Shown: positions 1 through 11,189 of the stretch, one piece after another | Layout of the letters: each line of letters opens with the position of its first letter | Numbering within the stretch: the first letter of the stretch is position 1 | Origin: Dromiciops gliroides | Taxonomy: Eukaryota > Chordata > Mammalia > Microbiotheria > Microbiotheriidae | Direction of reading: 5' to 3' | NCBI RefSeq assembly: GCF_019393635.1 | Contig: NC_057861.1 | Location: 87,785,827-87,849,826 of the forward strand | DNA length: 64,000 nt | Notes under the pieces: model-generated | The model's database searches: none | The model's input: the letters and a program-made list of their open reading frames with translations, nothing else | Told to the model about the DNA's origin: nothing | Translations under genes and position numbers: made by a program

Positions 1-790
1 CCCTCTCTTGCGGGCAAACCTTAACTTGGAAAAATAGGGGTGAAGAGTGGCAGTTATTGTGTGAAAAAGTCCCTCAGTGAAAGATTAACCAGAGTACTCT
101 AGGGAGTTTTTTTCAAAGGCTGTCATCCTAGAAGTCAGAGTCCTAACAACCTGGCTACCTTGCCAAAACCTCTGGGTGAAAGATGAAATACCTGAAGAAA
201 TAAAGGTTTGAGCTTCCAAGCATATCAATTTATTAAGTAATGCATACCAATTGCTCAACAAACCAGGATAAGGTCTCCTCAACTTTGGAACTAGACCCCA
301 AATACAGGAAGAAACAGATTTTTAGGCACTAAAAACAATAAAATAAGACTAATTAATTAAAACAATTAACTAGAATACAAAATTAGGTAATCTGATTTAT
401 CATTGGAGGAAAGATTAGGGACTTTCCAATTTAGGAGGGGGAGAATGAATAGGTACAATTTCCTGAAATCAGAAAAAGACATCTTTTACTTCCTCCAAGT
501 AACTATATCCAATTAGAAGAACATGGAAACAATAACTATTTTTCAGTACCAGGCTAATTTTCTGATAAGACAAATGGGATTACTTAAGATGTACAATTAT
601 GAGAAAACTCCTTTCATCAATCTTTGGATCTGACCAGGTTTCTGGTGAATGTAACCTATGCTCTCAGTTAAGGGTCTCTAAGCAGCCGGTAGAGGTAGTC
701 CAGTTTCCCAGCCACATGGGGCTAAATTCAAACAATGCAACAAAATTCTTGCTGAATTCCCACAATTGAATAGAGTTTTCTCACAAGACA
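1..790 (-). repeat. Possible old LTR-like sequence, unassigned
   Basis: No gene is seen here. Read on the minus strand, the stretch begins near 790 with TGTGAGAAAACTC, like the other TGTG-starting LTRs in this window, and carries an AATAAA-type signal near 227 (TTTATT on the plus strand). I could not find a matching 3' end or a target-site duplication, so the LTR reading is only a suggestion. Confidence 0.25.
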
Positions 791-904
791 TAAATGGGAC
801 CTATACTTGAATGAAATGGCAAGTGAACCAGCTCCAGAATTGATTCACAAGATGAAGTCAGTGTGGTTCGCTCAATTCACCTTACCATAGCTCTTTTATT
901 TCCA

Positions 905-1085
905 TCAGTTCCCTCACTTCAGACAGTTACTAGTTGTATGACCCTGGGCAAGTCACTTAACCCTGTCTGCCTTAGTTACTCATCTATAAAACAAGCTGAA
1001 GAAGGACATGGCAAACCACTCCAGTGTCTTTACCAAGAAAGCCCCAAATGGGGTCATGACAAACACCTGAACAAGAACAACAACA
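905..1085 (+). repeat. MAR/MIR-type CORE-SINE
   Basis: The sequence shows the CORE-SINE signature ACCCTGGGCAAGTCACTTAA, followed by a part typical of marsupial MAR1-like SINEs (GGCAAACCACTCCAGT, then CCCCAAATGGGGTCA), and ends in an AACAA-rich tail. That 3' tail is of the kind shared with RTE LINEs. It is older and more diverged than the tRNA-SINEs elsewhere in the window. The 120-codon reading frame across it is a chance frame. Confidence 0.75.
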
Positions 1086-1229
1086 GAAGACCAGATCATT
1101 GCCAGGGAAGAATGAGCCAGTCTCCTGGTTGCTACCATCCCCTTATAAACAAAGGAGTAGCAGAGGAGTCTTTGATTATATCATCATTCATCATCATCAT
1201 CAAAAGATTTTGTTTACATTATTAAGATC

Positions 1230-1460
1230 ACTGAATAAATAGTTCTAATTCTCCTAACTTTGCTAGGTATCTTTTCAAGTTTCTCTGCATTTTTCATATT
1301 GAGAGTCTGCTTTTTACTGCTCAGTAATATTTTACTACATTAATGGACTACAGCTCATTAAGCCATTCCACAATTGATGGGCATCCATTTTGTTTCCAGG
1401 TTTTTGCTACTACAAAAATTGCTGCTATTATTATACATACATACATACATACATACATAA

Positions 1461-1531
<71 letters not shown>

Positions 1532-1955
1532 GCCTATAACTATGTCTTTGACTTTGTGATATTACAAGTAGGCACATACCTCAAGAAAGTTGAGGATATG
1601 TATAGTTCCCATCTGGTAAAATTCCAAGTTGTTTCCCAGAACAGTTGGGGTAGTTTACAGCTCCAAGAGTGCATTCAAGTGTCTGTCTTCTTGTAGTCAC
1701 TTTGACATTTACCATTTTCCATATTTGCCCGTTTTAGAGCTGTCAAGTGGAACATCACAGTTGTTTTATTTGAACTTCTTGTCTTAGTGATTTAGAGCAT
1801 TCTTTATGGTTACTAGCTTGCATTTCTTCTTTTGAAGATTGTTTATTCTGCCAGTACCTACTGTCAGATTTGGTTGCTATTTTGGCTAGTTTTGCTGAAT
1901 TGCTTTCTTATTCGTTGCAAGGGATTGCTCTCTGGATAAAGAAGGGTGAAAGATA
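1230..1955 (-). mobile_element. Old L1 3' fragment, split by a microsatellite
   Basis: The minus strand matches the marsupial L1 end of ORF2 and its 3' side (the CATTCCACAATTGATGGGCAT region, then AGCTGTCAAGTGGAACATCACA), comparable with the better copies at 23.1-23.5 kb and 52.2-52.6 kb. It is strongly diverged and is interrupted at 1433-1529 by a compound microsatellite. No open L1 frame remains. Confidence 0.6.
1433..1529. repeat. Compound microsatellite (TACA)n(CA)n(TA)n
   Basis: A run of TACA units passes into CA and then TA dinucleotides, all uninterrupted over about 95 bp. It lies inside an old L1 fragment and gives the surrounding frames their Thr-His and Ile-Tyr runs. Confidence 0.95.
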
Positions 1956-2097
1956 TATCTAGAAATCAAGATAATGTGGGAAAAAAAAGCTATTGATAAA
2001 ATTTTCCAAAACCCACATTAATATTTTCTGACTGCTTATCTATTATTGTATTATATTATTACATATCTAAGGGTAGAATTTTTAGTGTAAGAAATAC

Positions 2098-2570
2098 TTT
2101 TCTATAGCTATATACATTCACATATACATGTTTATACACACATGTATATATACACATGTGTATATACACACATATACCTATACACACTTGTATAAGTTTG
2201 TATGTTTATGTGGAGAGGGAAGAGGCAGAGTGAATCAGAACTTATAATGAACACCCAATCTTTATATTAAGTATTTGATTTCAGACTTATATCCAAAATA
2301 TAGAGGGAAATAGCCTAGATATGTAGGAATGTATGTATATGTACATTGTATATGCATATACACACATACATATGTGTATATATGTGTATGTAAACAGATG
2401 TGTGTGTGCATGTGTATGAATCCATATACATCTCCATATATGTGGATATGTTTGTATTTTTTATTGTATCCACATATATCTCCATATATCCATCCACCTA
2501 TATATCTCACACACATACCCCAAAACACACACAGATATGCATACATATGGAGGAGAGAGAGAGAGAGAAA
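2098..2570. repeat. TA/TG/CA-rich cryptic simple sequence
   Basis: About 470 bp of interleaved ATAC, TGTG and TATA units end in a short GAGA run (2552-2568). Long frames here on both strands encode only low-complexity Tyr/Ile/His/Thr peptides and are not genes. Confidence 0.85.
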
Positions 2571-2769
2571 GGAGGGGGGAGAACCATTTCCCAATGGATA
2601 AACAAAGGTTATGAATAAAGAATTGTCAATAGAGTTGTAAACTGTTAGCAGCTTAAGTGAAAGATTGCTATGAATCACTGATAAGAAGAATTCGACCACA
2701 CCCAGAAAATAAGTAGATGACAAAAGAAACACTTAAGGTTGACCTGACTCGTTGACATTCTTGCCTTTT

Positions 2770-3045
2770 CACAACCCCTCAATCAGACAATAAGCATATA
2801 TTCAGGGCCAACTATGTGCCAAGCACCCTGCTAAGCTATGGGGATACAAAGAAAGGCAAAAGACAATTGCTCTCAAGGAGTTCACAGTCCACTGAAGAGG
2901 CAACATGCAAACAACTAAGCACATACTGGCTATATCTGGGAGAAAATGTAAATAAACAGAATGAAAGTAAGCATTTATTCAGCACTGTGTGCCAGATGCT
3001 ATACAAAGGTCCAGGGAAAGAAAAAGCAATAACTAAAGCATAGTA
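2770..3045 (+). repeat. Ancient dispersed repeat, family not assigned
   Basis: The phrases ACTATGTGCCAAGCACC and GGGGATACAAAGAAAGGCAA followed by CTCAAGGAGTTCACAGTCC are the hallmark of an abundant old mammalian interspersed repeat. A second piece of the same phrase (CAGCACTGTGTGCCAGATGC) starts near 2980. I do not assign the clade. Confidence 0.5.
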
Positions 3046-3865
3046 TTATATTGTTGGTGGACTTGTCCAACTCATATAAAAAAAGAGGCATCAAACTCTC
3101 AGCCCTTGAGCCACAAGCAACCCACAAAACTTCTGAAATAAAAAGAGAAGATAGAAAACATTAATTTGTGGCTTTCAAAGTCAATATGTAGCCCACAGGG
3201 ATCTATTTCTATTAGAATTTACTTTACTCCAGTAATGTTGATTTGAAATTATGCTAAGAAATGTCTGTAATATCAACATTATATTACCCGGAGATTCCAT
3301 AGCTATGCAAATACTCCAGGAATGTCACAGATAAGAAGGGACATCCCAAAGACACTAAATACATTATAGTAGCACTTTTGTTTGTTTGTTTTGTTTTGTT
3401 TTGTTTTTTGTAGTAGCAAAGAACTAGAAATAAAGGAGATCCTCATGAAGTGGAGAATAACAAACCATAATAACACAATAATGATCAGATAAAAAAACAA
3501 CAACAAATAAACAAAGAACCTTCCAAAACAATGGAAGGGACTATTATTTTGCTATGAGAAGTGATGAGAATAAGGATTACAGGAGTACATGAAAACATAA
3601 GAATAGGTACAGGACCAGGAAAACAACATACACAATGTCAAAAAATGTAAATAGAAGAAGAACAAAAAGCAGAATGGTGTATAATTATCTCCTGTAGGAC
3701 AAACTGCATCATGATGAGAAAAGGTATAACACTTCCTTCTTTGCACAAGTAAGGAGATTCTGTATGGACTATTATGGCATTTACTATCAGACTTGATTAA
3801 TGGGTTGATTAGTTTTGCTATACTACTCTTCCATACCTCACCTTAATATTTATTCAGGGTAAAAG
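3046..3865. other. Gene-free stretch outside the left inverted arm
   Basis: Nothing recognisable as a gene. It contains a GTTTT-type simple repeat near 3372-3410 and otherwise AT-rich anonymous DNA. It has no counterpart beyond the right arm at 21450, which fixes the outer limit of the inverted duplication. Confidence 0.6.
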
Positions 3866-4129
3866 ATAGCCCAATAACCCTCATGGGGTGGCTGTCCTAT
3901 GAAGCTCTTGTCTTAGCAACTGGGCAACTCTTTCCTTCCCTATGGAAGCAATACTATAAGGTTACCATAAGGGGAGTAGTAGTACTACCATTCCCCCTGA
4001 GATTAGTCGAAACCTCTTGTGTTCTGCTAAGTGTCCTACATTATGTTGGAACGAGACAGGGCCACTGAGACTATTGGTCTGTTTATTTATTTATTTGTTT
4101 GTTTATTTTTGCAGTTTCTAAGTTTTATT

Positions 4130-4302
4130 TTATTTTAATTAATTTAATTTAATTTTATTGTTTGCTTGTGAGGCAATTGGGGTTAAGTGACTTGCCCAGG
4201 GTCACACAGCTAGTAAGTGTCAAGTGTCTGAGGCAGAATTTGAACTCAGGCACTCCTGACTCAAGGGCCAGTGCTCTATCCACTGTGCCACCTGGCTGCC
4301 CC
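4130..4302 (-). mobile_element. tRNA-derived SINE inserted in the left arm
   Basis: The minus strand reads GGGGGCAGCCAGGTGGCACA through CAAGTCACTTAACCCCAATT and an A-rich tail. It is flanked by the duplication CTAAGTTTTATT at 4118-4129 and 4303-4314. The right arm has the empty site (a single copy of this sequence near 21180-21192), so the insertion came after the inverted duplication. Confidence 0.95.
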
Positions 4303-4495
4303 CTAAGTTTTATTAAGAAAATGAAATCCACTGTGTTCATTCTCAGGGAGGTGATGCCTGGAGTCCTAGGGAGGAAGGTCCTGGACTTGGAGCTTCTGGG
4401 GCTCCCAAAGGTGTTAGCTGGGAAGGGCAAGGCCAGGCCACCTGGTACTGGGTAAAGGGGAAGATAGGGTCATTGAGGGAATCCATTCCAGAAGC

Positions 4496-5977
4496 CTAAA
4501 ATCCATATTTGGCTTGGGTCTGGCCATGGCTGAGCTTATTGTCTAACCAGGCTTTCTTGAGTTCCAACTCTTGCTCCTTAGCCTGGTGAATCAGATATGT
4601 GATTTGGTGTTTTCTCCTCTGCTGGCCTGGTGGCTGCTCACCCTTCTTCTTGCTGAAGGACTTCATGGTTTTTTCTTCTGTCAAGGATTTGGCCATCCAC
4701 TGCTGGGCCCCACTGAGCTGGTCACCCCCTTTGATCTCCACAAAGCTAATCTCCACCCTTCCCTGGTTCCTCTTGCCCTGAAGCCTCTTGAAGGCCTCAT
4801 CCTCAATGAAAGAGGTATGTGGGGTAATCTCCTGGGGGGAGGGGGGGGAGCTAAGGCTCGATCAGACACAGGGTAGTAGCCACTGCTGTAATAATCCTGA
4901 GAGTAACTGCCAGTGGCACTAGCATCACCATATGTAGGGAACTGGTTGTAGGGCTGACTGCTGTAGTCCTCCCCAGGCACCCAGGGATCCCCACTTGAGC
5001 CAGCCACCATGTTGAATTCAAGGGGAGCATTGGCCCCATCATCCTGGAAGACAGACTCTGGCTCTGTGCCTGGGGGTGGCTCTTCAGAAGCAGCAGGGAC
5101 AAGGGATGGGGATGGCTCAGCTACAGGAGGCTCAGCCTTGTCTGAAAGGGAGAAGAAGTTCTCAGGGGCTACTTCCTCATCACTGTCATCCTCCTCTTGT
5201 TTGATCCCTTTAGTCACCTGTAGGGCAGCACTCTTGGCAGCTGCTTTGATGGCTGAGGGTGATGGGGTAGTGGTGGAGGCCCCCCACCACAACAGGGGAA
5301 GAGGAGGAAGTAGAAGCTGCAGCTCTGGTCTTGGGGACCAGTTTGGAGAGCTTGGTGTCAGCAGAGTCATCCCTGGGTTTTCTAGAGAAAGCACAGGGCA
5401 GGAGCAATCTGCTAGTCTCTTTTGTGTTCAGGTTTTTGGGCTGGGGAAGCAAAGCTGATAAACCTGTCCCCTCCCCAGATCCCTGAACTGTTTTCTTCTT
5501 TGTGGGTTCGTCTTCTTCTGAATCTGAATCTCCGTGGTGCAGCTCTGGGGCCGGGATCCTCACCAGCTCCCTAGTCCTCTTCTTTGGCTTGGAGAGCCTC
5601 AGAGAGGGCTGGGTGTGGCCAATTGGAGAGGGCAGCTTGAGACCTGGGGCCCAAGGTAGGGGCAGCCTGAGCCAGAGCCAGAGCCAGAGCCTTTTGCCCA
5701 CCCCCTCAGCCTCAGCCAGACTGAGGCCCGGGGGCGGGCAGGAGCCACCCAGGCTGGAGGGCAGTGAGGCCAGGGGCTGCAGTTTGGGGTCTCTGGCCGG
5801 TGGAGGCAGGGTCTTCGGCAGCTGCAGAGGTGGGGACAGGAGGGGAGGACCCTTGGGCAGAGGGAGGGAGGGGAAGAGGACTCCCAGGCTGGGTCCAGCT
5901 GCTGGAGCTGAGGAGGCCACCTCGGGCTCTGCCTCCGGCTTGCTCTCTTCACTGCTGGCATAGGTGACTAGAGACAT
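4496..5977 (-). pseudogene. PRCC: Processed PRCC copy, left arm
   Basis: This is an intronless copy of PRCC, the nuclear proline-rich protein known from the papillary renal carcinoma translocation. The start MSLVTYASSEES, the middle GDSDSEEDEPTKKKT and EGTGLSALLPQPKN, then SAIKAAAKSAALQVTK and QEEDDSDEEVAPENFFSL, and the end GQQRRKHQITYLIHQAKE...QTQAKYGF follow the human protein (about 490 aa) from end to end. Human PRCC has several exons; here the whole coding region is continuous, which marks retroposition. Two frame breaks are shared with the right-arm copy: one in the G run near 5280, the other in the C/G run near 4833-4848. The first ~230 codons from ATG 5975-5977 are open. An AATAAA-type signal and an A-rich tail lie below 4320. 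No promoter is evident. Confidence 0.95.
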
Positions 5978-6549
5978 GGCACTGCTCACCTGCCTCTGAG
6001 GCTCCTGAAGGAGCAGCCTAATCTCAGCCAAGGCCCGGGATGCACAGAGGCCTAGCAGGAGGAGGGGAGAGACAGGAGGCGGGAGGATCTGCCTTCTCCA
6101 CTCTCAGAGGCCTGAGCCTTGGCTGAAGCCCATGGTAGCCAGTGCTTCCAGACCTGGCAAAAGCCTCCCTTTATTATGGGGCTGGGTAGGGGGCGGGGTA
6201 GGGGATTAAGAAATTCAGAGAAGTCCTGGGGGAGCAGGGCTGAGTTCAGTTGGATAGCAGATCTTTTATTTGTCAGGATGGTAGTCACCCGCAATGAATG
6301 CTGGAATATCACCAAATGGTCTTTCTTGATCACACCTGTGGCTCTTTGTTATTTATTCCTTGAAGCAAAAAATCTTTCTCCTGACTCTCTAACTACCCTT
6401 TATACAGGAAAATCTTTCCCCCTTATATTTTTTTTTTTGCACTGTGTTCAATATTTCTTCCTATCTGGATTCCAAGAGCCTGACACTAGAGTTCCCTCAC
6501 CCAACTTGTTCTCTCTTTGTGCTCTTCTTGAAGCATTTTTCTTCCCATG

Positions 6550-7467
6550 AAAACTGCATGTTGCCCGAGAACTTGGAGAGAGGGGCCTTCCAAGGGAGAG
6601 AGCCAAGATGACAAAGGCACTGACTTGCCTGAGCTCTCCTCGAGACCCCTCCAGCATGTCTGTGGCTATATGTCTGTTCTGAATGCGTGAAATGTAGCTT
6701 TCTGTATGTTATGAAAAGATGATATGAACAGAGAATGTAACCAACTTTAAAAAAGGAAAACTGTACAGATGATTTAAGCAAAATCCAGTAAATGAACCAC
6801 CAGATTGGCCTAAAGCTGTTTGGAGTGATAGGAAGGAGCTCTTTGCTAGAAAGAAGGTAAGCAATCAATTTGTCCATGAGTTCGGATTTGTCAGTTTTGA
6901 TCTTCAGCCCTGAAGCTGGTTGGGGTGAGAAGAGGTAGACTGCAGATTCTCACACTGGGAGATCAAGAAGGTTTAACTGTCAACAAATCAAACTTCAACA
7001 TTTTCTCCTCCTTCTCTTACCCCAAACCACAATTCCTCATGCAGGAGATCCCCAAATTTCTTGAATACTAAAGCATGGAAAGTTTGCCTCTATCTGCGGC
7101 ATCTGCTTGAGTTCTGGAATACCCAATGGCAAAACTTTCTTAGGAAAACCTTGTTCTTTCATTCTGGGCAATGTGGAGATTGAGATACAACATCTGAACA
7201 CCAGTCTTAGCTACAGGAGTCTTCCAGAAAGACTTCTGAATGCTGCTATTCTGTATCCAAGAATTCGTTCATCTCTAGTTGTGGAATTATTGCTAATCCC
7301 TGTGGCGTATCAAGAAACATAGGGGATGGAGACAATCTAAAGGCTTATCTATTAGGCATTAGTGACTAGGAGGGTGGTTGGGATGTTGACAGTGTTATGT
7401 CAGATATTTCTGCCTGTGCCCTATTGGTGCCTTTTCCTGCCTCCATCCTCTATCTTCCCTTTGTCCT
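6550..7467. other. Gene-free stretch between left arm and ERV 1
   Basis: I recognise no gene or repeat family in these 900 bp. It has no counterpart beside the right arm, so it lies inside the spacer of the inverted duplication. A 71-codon frame near 7107-7322 shows no known motif. Confidence 0.5.
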
Positions 7468-7471
7468 AAGG

Positions 7472-7843
7472 TGTAACGATTGGAATAACGCCACCTGCTG
7501 GATACTTACTGTAGAAGAGTTCTGCCCATGAAGTGAAGGTCTTTGAGGGCAAGACCAGGAGTCTTTTCTTTGGCATCAGGAAGTGACGCGGACTAGTGGG
7601 AGGGGGAAGGAAGAGACTGGCGCTCAGTCTCATGCTATTTCCTTTGGACTCTGGTGGAGAGCGGAGCTAGAAATGTGCTCTCCCTTTAATAGATAGGAAT
7701 CTAGGCCTTTCTCTCTCTCTTTACCAAATTCTTATTCTCCTTAATAAATGCTTAAAAGTCTAACTCTTGCTAAAGCTTATAATTTATTGGCGACCACTCA
7801 TTAGATATTTTAGACAGACTAGCTAGAATTTTAACCCTTAACA
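7472..7843 (+). repeat. 5' LTR of ERV 1 (372 bp)
   Basis: TG...CA ends, a single AATAAA near 7743 and an R/U5 part of about 100 bp. It matches the 3' LTR over its full length. The first ~160 bp also occur, in fold-back form, at 17754-17917. Confidence 0.95.
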
Positions 7844-7952
7844 GATGGCTGACCACGAAGAGGAAAGCTAAACCTCAGTCTTCTGATCTTCTGGTTGGGT
7901 AAGAAATTTCCCCTCCCTCTCCCTTTAACTGCTAAGTACTGGCGTACTGGCT

Positions 7953-8768
7953 GTGTTTTCCTTTAAATTTTTTCAAATGGACCTTTTAAACTCCCTAATT
8001 ACCCTATTTTTGATTTTAGTCTGTTTAACCAGACAAATGGGAGATAAGATCATGTTAATGCTTTGTTTTTCTGGATTTTCTATTTTTCTTTTTATTTTTG
8101 TTAAAAGAGCCAGCAACTTACTCACACAAGGAAATATCTCTCCCTCTCCCAACCATGCTTTTTCTGAGAAACCTGAAGAGATTCCTGCAGCTTTTCCCAG
8201 TTCCAACACTAATTGTTGCTCTAATTTTGCATGCCTGGAGGCAATTACCCACCCTCTGGAAGCTTTTAATCCCCTAGCACCTGGAGGCAAAGTGGGGGAA
8301 GAGGAATCCAGGCCTGAGTTCAAAATCAAGTCTGATTCAAATTGCTCTGGTCCCTCCCCTCCTCTCCAGACCCCACCCTCTACTCCTCCCATGGCCAAGC
8401 CCATTGCTTCCCCTGCCTGGGAAGTCCAGAGAACTGATGCGCATGCTCAACTTTCTCTAACTACATTTGCAGCTTCAGGCTCAGCCCTTCCCCAGCCTGG
8501 CTGTGCTTCTGAGACAACCTTAGAAAGCCCTTTAAGTTCCACATATGCCCGTTTTGTTCGTGATTTTGCTAACCTGCTTTTGTCTTTAATTAGTAATATT
8601 ATAAAGCATTTGTATGGTGAAAAGACTGACAGACAATATAGAGGGGTTAAAGAAGAAAAACTTAAGCTGAATAAGAATGACAATCATCACCATAGTTCAA
8701 GATTCCACTTCTTTTGCCATGGAAGGGTATATGTTGTACAGAAATGTAGAAGTAAGGTATTGATATGA
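7953..8768 (+). CDS. Gag-like frame of ERV 1, fossil
   Basis: The only long frame in the ERV. Read plainly it has a strongly hydrophobic N-terminal part (about residues 10-50, LITLFLILVCL and LMLCFSGFSIFLFIFV), a proline/serine-rich middle (residues ~80-160), and near the C-terminus a basic segment with a zinc-knuckle-like end (FFCHGR...QKCRSK). The same layout is seen in ERV 2 at 13075-13850. The knuckle suggests a Gag nucleocapsid remnant; the hydrophobic start is not usual for Gag. No matrix or capsid fold can be recognised by eye. It is treated here as a fossil, and function is not claimed. Confidence 0.5.
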   Translation: MFSFKFFQMDLLNSLITLFLILVCLTRQMGDKIMLMLCFSGFSIFLFIFVKRASNLLTQGNISPSPNHAFSEKPEEIPAAFPSSNTNCCSNFACLEAITHPLEAFNPLAPGGKVGEEESRPEFKIKSDSNCSGPSPPLQTPPSTPPMAKPIASPAWEVQRTDAHAQLSLTTFAASGSALPQPGCASETTLESPLSSTYARFVRDFANLLLSLISNIIKHLYGEKTDRQYRGVKEEKLKLNKNDNHHHSSRFHFFCHGRVYVVQKCRSKVLI

Positions 8769-10813
8769 GTATTGGGGATTTTAGATATCGGAATCAAAAG
8801 TGTTCTGAATTCACTCAGAGTAATAGTATCAGTTCAGAGGTTACATAGGATTTCTATGCTATTATATATACATTTTGAAATTAATGGTATGGGTTTATTT
8901 TCATAGAGATTTTCATGCTTTTGAGATTGTGTCTTATACTTAGTTTCTAAAACAAGGAGAATATTTGTAAAAGCTTTTTATAGTCATGTGATCAAGTTTA
9001 TATTTTATAATACTCTTATTGATATTAAGTTCATATTCATTTAGATTTCCTTAGTTTGAATTTCACTGTCTTTTATTGTTCCATGTGTATTTTCTTCTAT
9101 TCATTTGTCTATCTAATTTTGAAACATTGCAAGATGGTTTTGATTTTATTATACAATGTTAATTCTAGGAGTATTGTGCTCCCATATTCTGAGTTGTTTG
9201 TTTTTGTTATTTTTTTTCTCAACTGATTATTTGATCAAACTCCTTAAAGCATTTCCCTGGCAAATTGGTTGCCATGGCAAGTGTAAATTGATTCTAGAAG
9301 TATTATTTTTGATAAGCATATTCCAAAAAAAAAAAAAAGAGGGGAACGTTTGTAAAAGTTTTCTTTTTTCAAAAAAGTTTTCTTTGAGATTGTGTTGTGA
9401 TCTAACTTATATTTAAATGTTATGATTTTTCAAAAAAGAAATTGTATACTAAGTAAAAAAAAGGGGTATTATTTGAAATTGTTGCATAATTATATATTGT
9501 GTTCTGAGTCAAGATGTATTCACATTTTTTGCAATCATTTATTATCCTCAATTTTTAAATCCATATGAGACTTGGATTATGGGAACTTATCATTTAAGAC
9601 ATTAATTGCCTTTATTCTGAGTTATCAGATGCCAGTTGGCCAAGATGCCATCCAATCACAAGAGGAATACATGCAAGAGCAGACACTGAACTGTCACATG
9701 AGGGGAGACATGCATGAAGTCAAGGTATGGCCGAGGGAACGGCTTTTGACAAATGTTGAGGTTGGATTCTCTTGGTTTAATATTTTATTCTCTTTTCCCC
9801 CACAATATTGTACAGATGGCTGGAAGCATTGATCCCACCCATCTCACTTTTACACCTGGCTTCTATGCTCCCTCCTATATGCCTTCAATCCCATGCATCT
9901 GATTAAGTCTGACTCAGTTTCTTCCAATATGTTCGGTGGCATGGACATATATTCCATCCACCTATTTTAAGCCTGGCATACTGTATGGGCAGTACATATT
10001 ACTCAAGTGTGGGAATGCTCATATCCCATCATTTCTCTGTTCTTTTATGGTAACCCCCATAATTATCTCAGGTGTCATGATAAATAACGGTGTTGAATTT
10101 GGCCTTGACACCTGTTACCAATTATATTAGATTTTCTAATTTCTCATAATGGCATGAGGATAATTAGGCAGATGATACAAAAAGTGATGAAACAAAGATA
10201 AAAATTATTTTAAAAAATTAATATTGCAGCAATTGTCTTCTCAATTACTCTCCATAAGGGGGGACTATAATAATAATATAATTTTAAAGAATGGTTCAAT
10301 TTTTGTTTTATTGTATGTTTCACGTGTTAACAACTAAGATTCTGTATTCCCTTAGACATGTTTTTGAGAACTTTCATTGTTTGATTTGATTATTGACAAA
10401 GCTATTTTAAAGTTGTGTTAAGCTCAATTTTGTAGGAAATTTCCTGGCTGATTACCAGTATCCATACATCAACCCCTGAAAAGACTTCCATTCCATGACT
10501 ACACCTAGAGGACATCTGAGAAAAGACTTTCAGAGACTTTAAATGAACAGTTTTGTTTTGTTTTTTTCTCTTTTCTTTTTCTTTTATAATATACACCATC
10601 TGTAATATGTATTCTCTGCAGAGGCCCTCCCTTTGCAAGACCAATGTCAAAGCGTCGGTTCATGAGGACAAAAAATCGCCCCTCTGGACAAAACTTTCCT
10701 CTCTTCCTTTTCTATATTGTTGTTCACATATTATTAGTTAGCAATAGTTATTATATTCTTTTTACTGTTCCATCAAGGAAACATTTTGTTTCTTGAGGAA
10801 CAACAGGGGGGAC

Positions 10814-11185
10814 TGTAACGATTGGAATAACGCCACCTGCTGGATACTTACTGTAGAAGAGTTCTGCCCATGAAGCGAAGGTCTTTGAGGGCAAGACCAG
10901 GAGTCTTTTCTTTGGCATCAGGAAGTGATGCGGACTAGTGGGAGGGGGAAGGAAGAGACTGGCGCTCAGTCTCGCACTCTTTCCTTTGGACTCTGGTGGA
11001 GAGCGGAGCTAGAAATGTGCTCTCCCTTTAATAGATAGGAATCTAGGCCTTTCTCTCTCTCTTTACCAAATTCTTATTCTCCTTAATAAATGCTTAAAAG
11101 TCTAACTCTTGCTAAAGCTTATAATTTATTGGCGACCACTCATTAGATATTTTAGACAGACTAGCTAGAATTTTAACCCTTAACA
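10814..11185 (+). repeat. 3' LTR of ERV 1 (372 bp)
   Basis: Direct copy of 7472-7843, preceded by a polypurine tract at 10804-10811 and followed by the AAGG target duplication. Confidence 0.95.
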
Positions 11186-11189
11186 AAGG

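Larger units (their letters stand above)
3866..6549 (-). repeat. Left arm of inverted duplication (PRCC retrocopy unit)
   Basis: The reverse complement of this stretch matches 18937-21449 almost base for base, both in the PRCC copy and in non-coding flank on either side: about 250 bp beyond the 3' tail (for example TTGCCCAGTTGCTAAGACAA in both) and about 560 bp before the start codon. Similarity stops near 3866 and 6549. The left arm is longer because a SINE (4130-4302) was added after duplication. Differences between arms appear to be only a few per cent by eye. Confidence 0.93.
7472..11185 (+). mobile_element. Endogenous retrovirus 1, non-autonomous, two LTRs
   Basis: A 3.7-kb element with two 372-bp LTRs (7472-7843 and 10814-11185), both starting TGTAACGATTGG and ending CCCTTAACA, and a 4-bp target duplication AAGG at 7468-7471 and 11186-11189. 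The primer-binding site starting at 7846 (TGGCTGACCACGAAGAGG) is close to one for tRNA-Arg. A polypurine tract AGGGGGGA lies just before the 3' LTR. The 3-kb interior holds one gag-like frame and no sequence I can read as protease, reverse transcriptase, integrase or envelope, so it must have been moved by another element's proteins. The LTRs differ at about six sites (~1.6%), so it is fairly young. Arg-type primer use and 4-bp duplications suit the gamma-like (class I) group. It is a fossil; its outer structure looks whole. Confidence 0.93.

Noticed and set aside
863-1225. 120-codon plus-strand frame
   Set aside because: It runs through a CORE-SINE.
2262-2732. Long overlapping frames on both strands rich in Tyr, Ile, His and Thr
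   Set aside because: They are translations of TA/TG/CA microsatellite sequence.
4081-4160. TTTATTTA-rich block as an AU-rich regulatory element of a gene
   Set aside because: It is the A-rich 3' tail of the PRCC retrocopy plus a SINE tail and target duplication.
5009-5963. Plus-strand frames of 149 and 153 codons opposite PRCC (and their partners at 19531-20485)
   Set aside because: Antisense shadows of the GC-rich PRCC copy, present in both arms only because the arms are copies.
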